NCBI GenBank assembly: GCA_016617855.1
Contig: JAECUM010004451.1
Coordinates: 1-64,000 of the forward strand
Direction of reading: 5' to 3'
From: Megalonaias nervosa
Lineage: Eukaryota; Mollusca; Bivalvia; Unionida; Unionidae
DNA length: 64,000 nt
Shown here: in pieces, positions 34,357 through 47,814 of the stretch
Position numbering within the stretch: the stretch's first letter is position 1
Layout of the letters: every line of letters starts with the position of its first letter
Position numbers and translations under genes: made by a program
Notes under the pieces: model-generated
Seen by the model: the letters and a program-made list of their open reading frames with translations, nothing else
Databases searched by the model: none
What the model was told of the DNA's origin: nothing

Positions 34357-36310
34357 TTTATGTGCCCTATGGACGACCTTTGCAGAGATTTCTGACACCA
34401 GGTAATGTTGTAAGGGAAAAAAAAAATCATACCCTGAGAATGACTACACCCAGTGTGTGGCAATAGCTAAATGATTCTGTTTATTTCAAAATCACCTCTG
34501 TCTCTGTCAACCTCCCAACGTCCTTTGACGCTGAAATTATGCTTATTATCTGGAAGCTAATCACTTAAATGTACACGTTCACTTTCTAGTAATGATCAGT
34601 TGTCGACTCCATCAAAATAATCATCTTGGTGACATCTGCAACAAAACTGTCAAAAATAATCAAGAAAGTTCACAAAAGTAATTGATTATTTCTCTCCTAA
34701 CTTCCATTCCCACATACGGTGATGTTGGATGGTTATTTAATTAAATAATACTCCGATAAAATGAGCACCTTTTATTAGCATTACGTGCGCAGGTGCAGGT
34801 ATGCAAGTAATGAAATCCGTGTTAAATAGATTAATTTCAGTTTTGGATCAGCCGAGATTGTATATATCCTGACAAATTGATCAAAATATGTTTTTGTCAG
34901 TTGTATCTTGCTATATGGGGGAAAAATTGATTTGCTGTTTAACTAGATCGTCTAATTGAATTAGATGGAGAAATCTGGATTTAAGTTTTCAGGACAGAGG
35001 GAATAGTTTGGCATTACATTATATGATTGTGAATAGGCAACGTCTTTAAAATCAAGGCATTGATGCTGGAGTTTTATTTTTTAATTTAATAGTCACGACA
35101 ACCATATATAATGGTAGATTGGCATAGTTTGCACAGTCCTGTTGCCATAATGTAGCCTGTGAGATTATATTTTGTTCAAATTAGTCTAGCAGCTGCTTTA
35201 AAGTCCAAGATATCCGGACGCCGGAAATGCCGGACACAGGGCAACACATAAGCTCACTCGGCTTACTAGACAGATGAGCTGAAAATGACACGAAACTCCC
35301 ATGAATTTACACAATCTTCTTTTTCTTTAATTCCGTCAGTTCAACACAATCTATAATAAAAAAAAGTACATTAACAAATTTCAGTTTACGTTTGTTTCTC
35401 TTTTCAGGCTTCTTGTTGTTGTTGGTGGTGGTTTTGTTTTTAGCAGATGCAATGCAAACCAGAAATATGTTATCCCAGATAATCAAATTTAACTCGTCCT
35501 GTTTTAGTAAGGAAGACGGGAAACGATGACAATATTAAACATTCTCCAAATCTAGGCTGCGGTATCCCGCTTTGGGATGTGATTCCATATATGTTATACC
35601 CACGCCGACATTAATGAGAGGCTCTTGTTGAAACGCAAAGCAATCTTTGATCCGTCTGCTATCAACACGACGATAAATCACACCTGGAATGAAGCACCTT
35701 TTTCCACTCCATCTGTCCGTCTTTCATTCTTTTCCCTGTTTTTAGGCCCTTTGACACGAACATATTAACAACGTTTTAAAAGGCACCAGTTCTGTGGAAG
35801 TGGTTTTAGATACATATGTGTTTAAAATGCTTGTAATGGCCAACTCTCGCTTGGCATCACCATTTTTGTACAACATTTATCAACATCTCTTGTTCATCGA
35901 AAACTGATTTGTCAGTAGACCATTTATAGAAAGAATAACATTCTTCTTATACTTACAAATATTGACAATATTTTGCTACCAAAATATTCTGCTTGAGGTG
36001 CAAAACGTGTAAAGGAAATGCTAAAGATTCCAAAATATGCTTTGGATTCTTAATAGTAATGATGGTAGATACTACACGTTTCTTCAGCGCAGGTCGCTGC
36101 GCTGATCTCGGACTGGAGGTAAATGGTAAATAGATAGTTTTAGACACGTCCTTTTCGAAAAACGATCAATCAATAATTCATTAAATCCAGAAGAGATTAG
36201 AGAAATACGAATGTAAGTGTATGTTTTTCGTGAAACCTATGACAAAGTATTTATTAAGGTTAGAAAATTCTCGTCTGGCATCGGCGGACAAGCTGCAAAA
36301 AACAAAAAAA
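34357..36310. other. No recognised feature
   Basis: Unique, CpG-rich intergenic sequence. Small open frames show no recognisable domain. Confidence 0.4.
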
Positions 36311-36316
36311 AAAAAA

Positions 36317-36350
36317 ATTGGGCAAGTAATTGTTTTCTCACTTGCCCAAT
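36317..36350. other. Perfect 11-bp hairpin
   Basis: The arms ATTGGGCAAGT and ACTTGCCCAAT are separated by 12 bases, preceded by a 13-base A run. Its position and partners give no clue to function. It resembles a small fold-back remnant. Confidence 0.6.
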
Positions 36351-37558
36351 GCTTTACCAAGAATATGGCGGAAAAAATCTAGACTTTTATACGAGCTCAT
36401 TAAATTCTTGATACCGAACGAGTAGATCATTTTAGGATTTGCCTAGCCTTGTTCAGAATCTTTGGCTGCAAAAGTACACGATTTCGCAACAGCCACCTGA
36501 GTCTTGTGTACTGCTGATGTCGATGGCTTTTATAAAATTAATAGAATAAAGAACAGGACAACAAGACGGCTGTCTTTGATTTCATTACTTACTTAAGTCG
36601 GTTGCTCCTCCATTCTATTACACAAAATTAAAATCAGATGGACAGTAGACTGACAGACACAGTTCTAATTGGAAAAATTTTATACTGGTATTAGTATTGT
36701 TGTCTTAGTTATAAAATCAGCCCCACGTTTGAATGAAAGGAGCGGCGTCGTTAACAGCTGATTCAGTTAGATGAATTCAGTTGTTCGGGTTACCTTTGGC
36801 TGGAAGAAGAATCTACATTCATCTCTGCAAAGTCTTTTAAAGTGGAGATGTGTACTTTCTTTGCACGTACGTGAATTTGGACCCTAAAAACACAACGCAC
36901 ATTTTAGGGAAAATGAAGAAAACGATAGGTAGGATGATACAAGACAAATTTAATTTACCCTCACGCGGTTTTTATTTATTTAAATGTAAGCTAGTCTCTT
37001 CCTGATAAGATAATAATAAAGCAAATGTTTTGTTAAAACACACGTGTTTACATCACAAATCATTCTCCACACTGTGTTACGTTATCTAGCGAAGGGAATG
37101 CGTGCCAATAGATCCTTCACTAACGTCTCCATCAATCAGAGGCTCGTGTCGAGAAGTGGGAATATGCCTGATTTATATGCTTTCAACAAAGCTAAAGACC
37201 GCCCGTGAAAAAAATGGTCCGATACATCTTCATACAAAATATTTTTTCATCTTTCTAAACTTTCAAAACACAGTATGGATATTAAGTAACACACCCTTTA
37301 AGAGAATATGTATGTTCGTAAGCGCCAGAGTGGGTTGCGATGGGGCATCTGGAAGACATGAAATAAAAAAACGTCAAATACAGAGTAATGATATTTACTG
37401 GAAACTACGTAATATTGGTTCAAACGAGTTCAGACCCTACGATATATCGAGCATCTAGCAACAGTATATTCTGCTATATTATGACAACTAGATGTCAAAT
37501 CATCGCAAGTACAATCACCCACTAGATAGGTCTGCGACTAAATTTCTTGAAATATGTT

Positions 37559-37710
37559 GGGTCATTACCCATAATAATAGACGCACATACTTATCCCTGA
37601 CACTTGTTTGTTCAGGTAACTCGTTTAATAATAAATAATATCTGCCGTTATGTAAGGACAATACCTCCAGCCAAGGATGCATGTGCGTCTATTATTATGG
37701 GTAATGACCC
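37559..37710. mobile_element. 152-bp fold-back with perfect 30-bp inverted ends
   Basis: The 30 bases at 37559-37588 (starting GGGTCATTACCCATAATAAT) are the exact reverse complement of 37681-37710. One further base pair extends the match outward. The 92-bp interior contains the left end of the larger 37591-38615 element. Confidence 0.85.
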
Positions 37711-38615
37711 AGAATAAGAAATCTGACCAAGAGTGGCATGTATTAGGCATCCTCAAAATTACTGAATTTACAAGAATTTCAAGTTCTCAAAATTGGTCAT
37801 ATCTAATTATGATTATCATAATGCGGGTATTTAATTAATTAAATACTAATCAAGTGAAATACTATGTAAAAACTTATATCTATTCACGTTTTTGGGACAC
37901 TTCCATGATGCACTTTATTGCATTAACAACCTTCTACTGCAATTCTAAATCACACTTTTCGCCCTTGAGTTTAGCTGCAACTCGCTGAAGATTAAAAAAA
38001 ATAAATAACTCCTCGTCAGCGGAAATAAGAAAGTTACAATTAAAGCATATTGTGACTTATTTCTTGGGTATATTTGACAGTTCAGAGGTATACACATTGC
38101 GTTGGAATGACGGGAATAGCTAGATATTCAAACTCGTCCAAACGATTTACCTACATAGTGGGAATATTACTTGTTGCTGAGATAACATCTTGGACATGTA
38201 AACAACATAAAATTTAAACTGTGACGTTCTCCTAAAACAATGCAGAATCAATTACTGAATGAAAAAAAGAATCTTGCTTATATTTAATTTTTTATATATT
38301 TTTTGCTACCTTTGACCGCATCGTTCGGAAAAGAACGCAGTTACGATTTATTTAAAACCGTTCTCAAAAATTCAAAATATTGTTAAAAACCAATTGTTTT
38401 AACAAAATTGTTTTCAGGTTTGAAATATTGATATAAAATATGGAAATGACATATCTTGACAGAAATAGATTAAGAAAATCCAAGGATGTATGTGAGTTAT
38501 GCAAGCTGCTTGATTAGAGCACCTCTCAACCTTGGCTGGAGGTATTGTCTTTGCATAACGGCAGATATTATTTATTATTAAACGAGTTACCTGAACAAAC
38601 AAGTGTCAGGGATAA
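37591..38615. mobile_element. 1,025-bp non-autonomous TIR element
   Basis: The first 86 bp (37591-37676, starting TTATCCCTGACACTTGTTTG) return as a reverse complement at 38530-38615 with two mismatches. A TA at each end is consistent with a Tc1/mariner-type target duplication and inverted ends starting TCCCTGACAC. The interior encodes no transposase. High arm identity suggests recent movement or arm conversion. Confidence 0.75.
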
Positions 38616-39600
38616 TTCTTTATTTTATATCTTTGTATTTGCTAGCAGCGAAATGTGGCAACATGTAAAAATATGAGTCCCACATAATTTTTTTCTCCGA
38701 GATGCTACAAAATTTTTTGTGTGTATTTAAGACTCAAGTTAGTATAATTCTACACCAAAAGCAAACGTATAGAAATACCATAATATTAAAAATTAAATAA
38801 CTTTAAATGTCAAAATGATCATGATTAAAATCTATACCCCTCAGTAAAGACTCATCCATGTGCACACTTTACTTTAATCTACGCATATATGAAACATGTA
38901 TTTCTAATTCAACACTTAAAGAATCAAGTGATACCTTCAGTTTTGAGTGTTCTTAAGTCAAGTTTGTAAAAAGACTTGTATTGCATCAATAGAACATTGT
39001 CTATATATTTGTATCAGTTACAAATATGATAATCTCTCAAAAGATTCCTTTTGCTAAAATTTGACATTTCGTTATCAACCAATCATGGCTCTTCAAATTT
39101 GTACGTACTAATCGCCCATTTTTTTCTTTAGACGGGTTCCCAATTTTCCATACAATTAGTACCATTAGACCATTGGTTCTCTAACCATTACAAAACCAAT
39201 CCATTACAAAGATGTCATTTTACACATACTGATAAACCTATTAAATGTATTTTCCGTATGCTGTGCTCTTTTCATAATATATGTATCAAGGACAATTTAA
39301 ACAGCTACTTTTTTTTTTTTTTACCAAGCTTCTGCCATTTGTCACAAGAATTGTGCATACAAATTTCACCCTCAACGAGCAATGTACCATTAATTGCTGT
39401 GATTGTATATGGGTGTATATCGGAACGACTTAGAAAGGAAGAAGATAGCTTTGAATATTTCCATGAACTATGTATATTTTTTAAGGATTCTATTATTGTA
39501 AAGCTGTAAAGTTTATGATTCCCGCGTTATTGATACTATTACGTCAAAGATCCACACATATACGCAGGATAGAATTTAAATCGTATATCAATATTGGCAT
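38616..39600. other. No recognised feature
   Basis: AT-rich unique sequence without a supported gene or repeat. Confidence 0.4.
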
Positions 39601-39775
39601 AAAGCCACGGTCGCCCGTACACAGGGGTAAGGGAGGCACTTGCTTCCCCTCCCTCGGGGATTTTCACCTTTAAATATGCTTTGGTCTACATCCGTAAAAC
39701 TTAATAGCTGACCACTACATGTTTGCCCCCCTACCCCCCCCCGAAAAAAATGTCTGCGGGCGCCATTGCATCAAG
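39600..39775. mobile_element. Small MITE-like element with GC-rich inverted ends
   Basis: The left end 'CGGTCGCCCGTACACAGGGG' and the reverse complement of the right end ('TGGCGCCCGCAGACA') align imperfectly. The interior is C-rich, with runs of seven or more C, against an AT-rich background. Confidence 0.5.
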
Positions 39776-40924
39776 CGGGATTTTTTAAAATCAGAGTTAA
39801 TACAAAAAAAGCTAAACGCCATCAATCCAGCAGCAACAAAAGCAAATTGTATTCATAAACTTAAGTAACAAGTTTGCTTGCGAAGGGAGTCAGTACATGA
39901 TTTGACAGTGACAATGGACAGTGGAAGACATAGCAACGTACTGAGTTCGGTCGTCTATTTTTATTATATACAAATAACATTTTATTATATAAAAATAGCA
40001 GAAAAAGGCAGACGCTTCCGTCGCATTGAGTTTTGGTACACCTCTTTACGTACTGGACTACGCAGGTATGTAAGGGTCACGAGGATTTTACTCCTGATAG
40101 TCCAAACACATTTGAATCCGATGTAAATGACATGTGTCTTCACCTTGAGTACCTGTTTTATCAATATTCAATTTGGAAACCTTTCTGATTTCACGGAGGA
40201 AGCGCCTCAGTCGGACAATCTGTCAAGTACTGAAGAAGCACTCGGTACTAGATAAAAATAATCAAGAGGTGACACTTCAGATTAATGATCTTGTTATCAT
40301 CCCAGGCGATGAGGAGGTTTAGAGTAACAGATAACAAATAACTCTCACGTGCAAAATGTGCTATTGTAAATACCTGAGTCATGCATTTTGACATGTATTG
40401 GTATAAAAAGACTGCCGTCGAAATGGACAATACCGTTTGATAAATCAGCCATATAATTAAAAACTTTTGCTGAAAAACGGGTGGAAACTATTTTCTGTAT
40501 CGCCGTGTTGCGATGCGCAAGAAAACAATTTAACTTCGTAAACGATGTCTTTTTCAAAACGAAACAAAATCTATACCATAATAGGCCATTATACATTTTG
40601 AATTCGAGTTGTGTCGCAGTCTGTATAATACTAGAGACACAAAACTGCACGTGTTTTGTTCAGAGTCGTGGGAAAGAACGAGAATTTTGTGGTGTAGGGA
40701 TACTTCGAGTCCGTCAGGCCGAGATGTATTCATATGCCCTATCAGATGATTTATACTAGACTCCATATAAAACATGAATGCGGTTTTATATTTATTGCAT
40801 ACCCCCACCCCTTATTTACGCTTTCTAAATATTTGTAGCTTTAATTTATGAATGAAACTTAAAACGAAATGAGATTTACAACAGTTCGATTCACTGCGTC
40901 TAAAAATATGTACATGCGGACTTC

Positions 40925-41160
40925 AAAGACGGCAACTAAGTAGTTCGATTCTGGGTGCGTGATACGGAAATACGGACTGAACAGTTGTATCGAACACCAG
41001 ATCAAGGATGTAAGATGATATGGGTATGTTATAGAATGATGTTAATACATACCCATTTTAGTCTTACCTGGCTGATCTTGCATTCGATACAGATGCTCAG
41101 TCTCTGATTCCGTATCACACACCTAAAGTTTCCATATCGTACACCCATCCTGGAACCGCT
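40925..41160. mobile_element. Long imperfect palindrome (fold-back element)
   Basis: The left arm 'GTGATACGGAAATACGGACT' and 'GTATCGAACACCAGATCAAGG' pairs with the right arm 'CTTGCATTCGATACAGATGC' and 'TCCGTATCACAC'. The central part has 'ATGGGTATGTTA' opposite 'TTAATACATACCCAT'. Outer flanks (TTCGATTCTGGGTGCG and CACCCATCCTGGAACC) also pair. No coding capacity. Confidence 0.65.
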
Positions 41161-41424
41161 TTAACAACTTTAAATATCCAACAATAGACCACTTATAAAG
41201 TATCGGAGATTGTTTATTGCTATACAGTTATTAGCATACATTTTAAACCATAATGTGTAATTTAAAAAAATGAAACACGTTTCTAATTTTAAGAAATGCA
41301 GTTATATCGGGTGGAAGCAGCCGCTTCAGTCGCTGGGGATAATGGGGGAGTACCATAAGAAGCAACGAGGAGTTTATATGCATTTTACAGTACCTACCGC
41401 CGCAAAATCATAGTTAGTTGAGAT

Positions 41425-41818
41425 TGACAACCACATTTTGGACCGAACACTTGACAATGAGTTCTCAAATGAAGCTGGTTTACAAAGTGACACCAAGCAT
41501 GGCAGACAGGAGAGACCAAGTACTTTTCCACTTAAACCTGTATTGAAAGTTAAAAAAAAAAAATAATAAATAAATAAAAAGTCCAGACACAGTAAGAAAG
41601 ATTCAGGGAATCATGTCACGATTCAAGGCTTGGTCAGAAATGCCCCAACGTTCGGATAAAACTTCACTCTTGTTCTGTTTAATTCGACACTTAAATCGGT
41701 GCATGCCTACCTGGTCACTCTGATGAAACCGGATGGTTTGTACCATGAACCAGATACTCTTGATAGTTACAACAAAGCTACAGAGAAATAATTAGGGGAC
41801 AGTAACTACTGCATTTGA
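41425..41818 (+). pseudogene. DUF3504/Crypton-like recombinase relic
   Basis: At about 41690-41815 one frame reads HAYLVTLMKPDGLYHEPDTL and then DSYNKATEK, with a TAA where a residue is expected before LGDSNYC. The pattern 'K.DG..YEPDTL.S....RYL' is characteristic of the DUF3504 region shared by Crypton tyrosine recombinases and the ZMYM/QRICH1/KCTD1-type host proteins derived from them. Upstream, in other frames, are KHGRQERPSTFPLKPV (about 41510-41550) and KDSGNHVTIQGLVRNAP (about 41600-41650), separated by an A-rich insertion at 41552-41580. It is broken by stops and frameshifts, so I call it a pseudogene of a transposon. Confidence 0.4.
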
Positions 41819-41819
41819 T

Positions 41820-44200
41820 CAAATTTCATTTTGTTAAAAAATATGTGCCTAAATTATCCCTTTAATGTTCAGTGGATCAATAATTTCTTGTAATGAAAAC
41901 ATAAGAAGAGAGAGTTTGAAAGTATTGTAAATTAATTAACTTTCTGTATAAAATTTTGTTTTTAATTACTGTTAGTTTAATAAACTTTCCTCTGATATTT
42001 GCTTAACAGCAGAGGTTGAATATTCACTAAGTAGGGTTTGAGAAAAAGGGTCACTTACTGGTCCAAAACCTATCATCCATTTGAGAAGTAAGGAAAATTC
42101 CACTTGCCTGAGACTGCAGTTTAAATCAATTCATAAGTCCCATACACAATATTTCAAGAATTAGAGCTTAAGAGTAAATCACCATATCAGCAATGCAGAC
42201 AAACCGATGATACAACTGCATTGTATATATTTAAGCCTATCCCCGGTTACGTAAGTCACATGGGCATTTTTCAGTGGGTTGAACAATATCTTACATAAAA
42301 TGCCAAATGCCTTATTTAATTTTTAAAGTATCCATTAAAAATTTAAACGAATGTTTTAATCAAAAGAGGATTTGTAATAAATACAAAACCATATAAGTGC
42401 TTTGTTCCGAGCTGGGTGATATACCGCACATTTGCCTGACGGCTTCGATATATTCCTGCGCCGTATTTAATTTGTTCTTTCCGTCTACTCGAAACAAAAC
42501 ACATATGTAGTTTTGTCTATTTATCGTCTTCTTATAAGAACCATTGATTGATGAATTCGATTTTCCAGGCGTACTCGTACTGAGATAATCCTGTCTGAGC
42601 ACCAGGCACTCGGCTGGTTGGAAAAGGGATGCTTCCATATGCGCAAGTGACAAGATTCAAGATGAAACACGTGCGAAATTGTAATGCACTGTTTTGATGG
42701 TGAAAACAAAATGCAAATCAAGACATAGATAAATGTGGCAATCGAACATTATCGGCAGAATTACATCTTTTGTAACGAATTTTGATTTCTTTATGATTTT
42801 TTTTTTTTTTTTAAATGTTTTGTATTCATAGAAGATATGTTCCAAAATAAAGATACGTAAACCATAGTTGTGGGTTTTATGTTGCGTCAATTAATGTGAC
42901 AAGTTTCGTTTTTCTCTCGTTGCAAACTGTTCCACGTGTTTGTGATCGGACCGCTTTTCCCTATGTAGTCTGTATTGTTGGGTTCCTTCTACAGAGAGTG
43001 GACAGAGTTCCACACGCCCCTTAATAGACCTGTCTCCATACACATCCGCCTGCCTCAACGACCGTTACAGTGACTCTGAGCACGAATCAAACCAGACAAT
43101 AAAGTTACAAAATGGTTCGATCTATTTAATCAATGGCTTTGTTCTTAATGACTATGATGACTAAGAAGTTCTCGATAACGACCAAGACAAAATAATCTTC
43201 TTTTACCGGGAGATATTTTTTTTTATATGGCAGGTATATGTCATCTCATACCAATTACTGATCTACATGTTTCATAGCTGTCTGCGAGGAATAGTGTTCA
43301 TGATGAGTGTGACAGTTGGGTGTTTAGACAGTCCCGTTAGTATGACGACTAGGGTCAAGGTCAAGTGGATCATGTTTGAAGTATACATCATTGACGAGAA
43401 CTATTTAATAGGTACTGAAAATTCAAACACACCAAGGAATATAAAATAACGTTGTAATTTAAACTTAATAAATGGAGAGTAACGGAATGACAGATCGAAG
43501 AGATGGCAATATTGTTATTTCAGCCTAAGTCTGATTACACTTTCTACCTTAGATGGATTTGTATATTGTTCTATAATTGGATTTCAATATTTTTGGGGAG
43601 AATATATAGACGATCTCACGATAAACTCAAACAAATAGTTGCTCTGTAACAAATTCACTGGTTTCATATAACTCCAAGGTTGGTCTTACTCTGGGTTGAA
43701 TATTTTCATTCTTTGAAGTCTACCTAACACGTATCATCTTTCGTGTAGCAATTAAACTTCCGTTTGTCTATAATCCTCCCTCCGCACACGTCTATATTTT
43801 TAAAGGGTTTGTATTCGTTTTTGAAGCGTATACACTAAATTAAATTTTATATTAAATATTTATGTTTACATTAAGTTGAATATCTTATACATTAAAAGTT
43901 ACTTGCTTTAATGGTCTTATATATTGTTGTTGTGTTTTACTTTGTTGTGGTAAATATTATGTTTTACGTCCTTTTAGATCATAATTTTATTTCTCAGTCA
44001 GTATTCCTATTATTATTTTACTTTTGGGTGCCAAATAGTCACTTTTGTAAGCTTAGCAACAGCTTGTCAACCAGTCACTCCACATTTTCCGTCTTTGCAG
44101 CAACATGTAAAAGCACCTATCTGAATCAGACTGAACTACTTGTAATGTACATTTACGTCTATTTTTTTTTTTTTTTAATTTGACTCTATGTCTTTTAAAA
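41820..44200. other. No recognised feature
   Basis: Unique sequence with small open frames only. The minus frame at 42360-42653 is free of low-complexity bias but matches no family I know, has no convincing splice signals and is left uncalled. Confidence 0.4.
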
Positions 44201-44212
44201 AAAGACAACCCA

Positions 44213-44265
44213 ACTTCCGAAAGAAATCGGTTGACATGGAGTTAGTTGGTTCATATCAATGACTC
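44213..44265. repeat. Short dispersed repeat, partner at 52743-52792
   Basis: 'TTCCGAAAGAAATCGGTTGA' and 'GTTGGTTCATATCAATGACT' recur as a reverse complement at 52743-52792 with few changes. The homology is only about 50 bp long. Confidence 0.6.
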
Positions 44266-44643
44266 TGCATCTCCACGAAAAGATAAATTACCTGCTCTCA
44301 GTCAAATTTCTGTTTTCTCGATGGAGACATTACATCGTCTCAATAGTTTAATTTTTCACAAGGGCATAGATTCTGAGATGAATGCGCATTAGCCTTATTC
44401 AGTAGCTTCAACTCGTGCATCAGGGAGTCCTTTGATTCTGTTATACTCCAATCAATGACAGTATTATCAAACCCTACATTTAAAGAAGAAATCTTGGATG
44501 CAATAACAATTAATAATAATAATAATAATAATCAATTTAGGTAGGTAGGATCAGTAAATAACAATTATCAATAAATTAGCACATATAACAATCAAACAAC
44601 ATTTAAACGGTACGTTATTAAAGCATAATAAACAGCTGACATA

Positions 44644-44744
44644 ATACATACATGCATACATACATACATACATACATACATACATACATGCATACATACA
44701 TACATACATACATACATACATACATACATACATACATACATACA
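44644..44744. repeat. (CATA)n microsatellite
   Basis: About 100 bp of CATA units with two CATG variants. The minus-strand MYVC frames are its translation. Confidence 0.97.
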
Positions 44745-44829
44745 TTAAAAAAGGAAGAAATCGATCCGCCAAGGTTGACCCATACAATTTGACAAAACTC
44801 ATTTTCAACAGAGTCCTGCGGGATCAAGA

Positions 44830-47055
44830 TTTTGGGACAGGGATATATTCGAAATTAAAATGATATATTTGACTAAGCTAGGAGATTACAATCAAGCGCT
44901 ACACATGTAAAAGCTGATTTCAGAATTAAGAAGTGTCATTAAACAATTTATTCTAGTACAATATCATTGAACTCTCTTCTCTTGATTTGCTTCGTTATAA
45001 AAGATATGACGTAACAGTCAGTTTAAAATTATCTATATCTAAAATGTTGTTTTCTTTTGTGTATAATATGTTCAATTCATTTATGGCATTATAGAAGAAA
45101 GTCTTTCTAAGATACTAGTGTCAGAATAGTGACAATCACTAAAATTTGTTTACACATTTTTCTCTTATATATACTATGGACTTTTGTCCATATTGTTGTA
45201 GGAACATGATGTAGTCTTAACTATTCTGCAATACCTTTCACTTTAGTATTCTCGCAGTTTGAAGTTCATATTGTCTGATGCTATATCTGGTTTAAAGGCT
45301 ATTTATAAATCTGACATAGTTTAAATCCGTAAAGTCATAAAACCTCTTAACTTGTGCTTGTACTGATATAAAACTTCCTGGATGTAAATAACTTTTATAC
45401 ACAAACTTACAGCAATGAAATGTACAAGATTTTATGACAGAGCACATTTCATCATATGTATCGAGTTTCAAACAAAAAACAATATATAGACTCCAACATT
45501 TGGTTAAAAAAAAACTCCAAACAACATTTTAATTCCTTGAAAGTTTGCTTACGTTCACACAGAAAGATCCGTGGACACAAGGCTTAATAATCCTGTGTTT
45601 GTCTTTGGTTTCCTTAGTAGAGAAAAGTACAACAGTTAAAGTAGGGGAGAATTACCTAGACTACATGACCAGGCTACTTAATCATCTGTGTACACATATT
45701 CAGTTAGGTAAAACGTATCGATCGTAGGTTGGCCCGCACGCACCCATTACACATACTCTTAACGAAAGTAAATCAATGTACACACACACCATATCTTTAT
45801 GGTCCGTTATAGATAAATTTTACCTCCCAAAGAAATTGTATTGAAAATAGTATAATACCTACACATACTTATATAGCGTGTCAGAACCTGCTGTGGGGCC
45901 AGCCATTCATCAACCTGTCCAGAAAATACAGCAGTCGATTATTGCGCTTACCCGACGAATTTTTAACGCATCACAGAATTTCCGTAGCGTAGATATAAAT
46001 TAGTCTAATCAAATTTATTTGTGTTGGTTGCTTTTGAGATCTCAGTTCTGAACAGACGAATATAAGGGTGTACTGGAGCCCTACATACCTTGTAAATTGA
46101 ATACGATAAATGTGTTAAACAATTAAATACTGACCTGGGTGAGAACAAGAACTTATTTCACATGTAGCAATATATTTTGCTGTGGCTCATATCAGCACAA
46201 TCGCTAAGCTCGCAATGAACTTGTCCAAGTCCACAGTTATAATCCAGATAACCATGCGATATTCTTGATTTAGCCCGCTTAGCCATACAAAAACTATTAT
46301 CCATTACAGTATTTTCTACATACGTTCGTGAAAAACAACAGGTCCTTTAAAATATTACAAAGCAATATTTTTTTTCTGTCATTATCTTCACGCTGAACTA
46401 CTTTGCATGTAATCCTAAAACACTTCATGTGTTTTTATTGTACGAAATGGCTGCTAATATGCTTTAGATAGGAATGACATGTATTGAATTTCCATCTATG
46501 AAAGATAATTGTGTTAATTTATAAGCAGCTGCACGCATTGTCATAAAAATCCAGGTAAATTGACAAAATAGCGGTTAACATGCCTGGTTGCTCATTGCGG
46601 CAACAAGTCGGCACGTATCCGCAGGTAAAAGATACATATTAATTTGAACAGAGGTGTGACTGAGAAAATTTTATCAAAGCTCATTGAAACTGATAGCACG
46701 GACCAGTCTACGAAACAGCCATTAATCACGTTATTTGAAGAAGAAAAAAAATCCCCTAAACTTATTAAATAAATTGTTTCAAAGATTTCTAACTTGAGAT
46801 GATCAGTTGTATCTAAAAATTAATTACTCAAATGTGATCAACTAATCTGGATCTTAAAAGCATAGTAGTCTAAATGACATAATCTGCGTAGGTTAAAAAA
46901 CACCATACTCTGATAAAAATGAGAAAACACGCTGACACACAATTAAATTAGCATTACTGTCGAGAATTTCTAACATAACTTGTCAGCAAAAAATTAGTAA
47001 TATGGCCTGTGGGTGACATAATATCAAATAGAGTATTTTGGAGAGAATACTTATA
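44830..47055. other. No recognised feature
   Basis: CpG-containing unique sequence with no supported gene. Confidence 0.4.
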
Positions 47056-47059
47056 TATA

Positions 47060-47061
<2 letters not shown>

Positions 47062-47111
<50 letters not shown>
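47062..47111. repeat. (GT)n microsatellite
   Basis: An uninterrupted GT run of about 50 bp. Confidence 0.97.
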
Positions 47112-47112
<1 letters not shown>

Positions 47113-47611
47113 CGTTAATAACGAGGTACTGTTGCGATGGACCCAAAGTGCAAAAAGTATACCTTTTTGCTATCAGCGAACTATTCGTCTATACAGCACT
47201 CTTCTGGGGCATGCAAAATAAACAAAGCCACAAGTTCGGCAGCAGAAATAATTTATATACAGTTATTTTGGTAAAGGATTAAATTTGTCAATATAAATCT
47301 ATATGGATAATATATTGCAATATAATAAACTTTTTACATTATTGTACATTTTGCATATGTGCCAAATTGGACGGATGACACTGATAAGGGATGAGTTTGA
47401 CTAAGAAGTCAAACAAAGCTAACATCTAGCAATACATATCTACACAATATCACACAACTACTGTATTTACAAGGTGTATGTACATATTGCATAATATGCT
47501 GCAAAATAATGCGCCACACTATCACACAACAAAATACAATTCAAGTTGAGCATTTGAATCTTAAATATAGATTACAATGATGTAATTTCATAGATTAAAA
47601 TGAGAGTTAAA

Positions 47612-47814
47612 TTAAACAAGTAAATCTGTGAGGTTAACATAATACCGACAAGTGTACTGTAGAAGTTCATTAATTTCTCCTTGACCTGCTATATCGTGGC
47701 CGTAGTGTCCGTAAGTTGAAGGCTTGAAAGTGTATCCTTTTATCACGAGAGTCTCGAAATTATCTTGAGAAATCCATGGAACGAGATAAGGTCGAACGAT
47801 TGATGGATACATCG
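47612..47814 (-). CDS. Probable 3' exon of the SPMIP1-like gene
   Basis: A minus-strand open block begins after a pyrimidine-rich acceptor (CAGACCTCTTTGCAG, ending at 47815) and stops at 47612. The translation contains MYPSIVRPYLVPWISQDNF and YGHYGHDIAGQGEINELLQY, a normal protein composition without repeats. It must enter in phase 1 (two bases CG before ATG). The upstream gene has a possible donor (ACTT/GTTAAG at 48059) in phase 1, three bases before its stop, so splicing would give an intron of 245 bp and add 66 residues. If not spliced to it, this is an exon of another minus-strand gene. I do not recognise the tail itself. Confidence 0.5.

Noticed and set aside
37102..37458. Plus-strand 118-codon frame
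   Set aside because: No recognisable domain or signals. Length is within chance for this region.
40184..40320. Plus-strand frame ending LQINDLVIIPGDEEV, reminiscent of a Pao/gypsy integrase tail
   Set aside because: The similarity is a few residues only, with no upstream integrase motifs.
42360..42653. Minus-strand 97-codon frame
   Set aside because: Normal composition, but no recognised family and no supporting splice or start signals.
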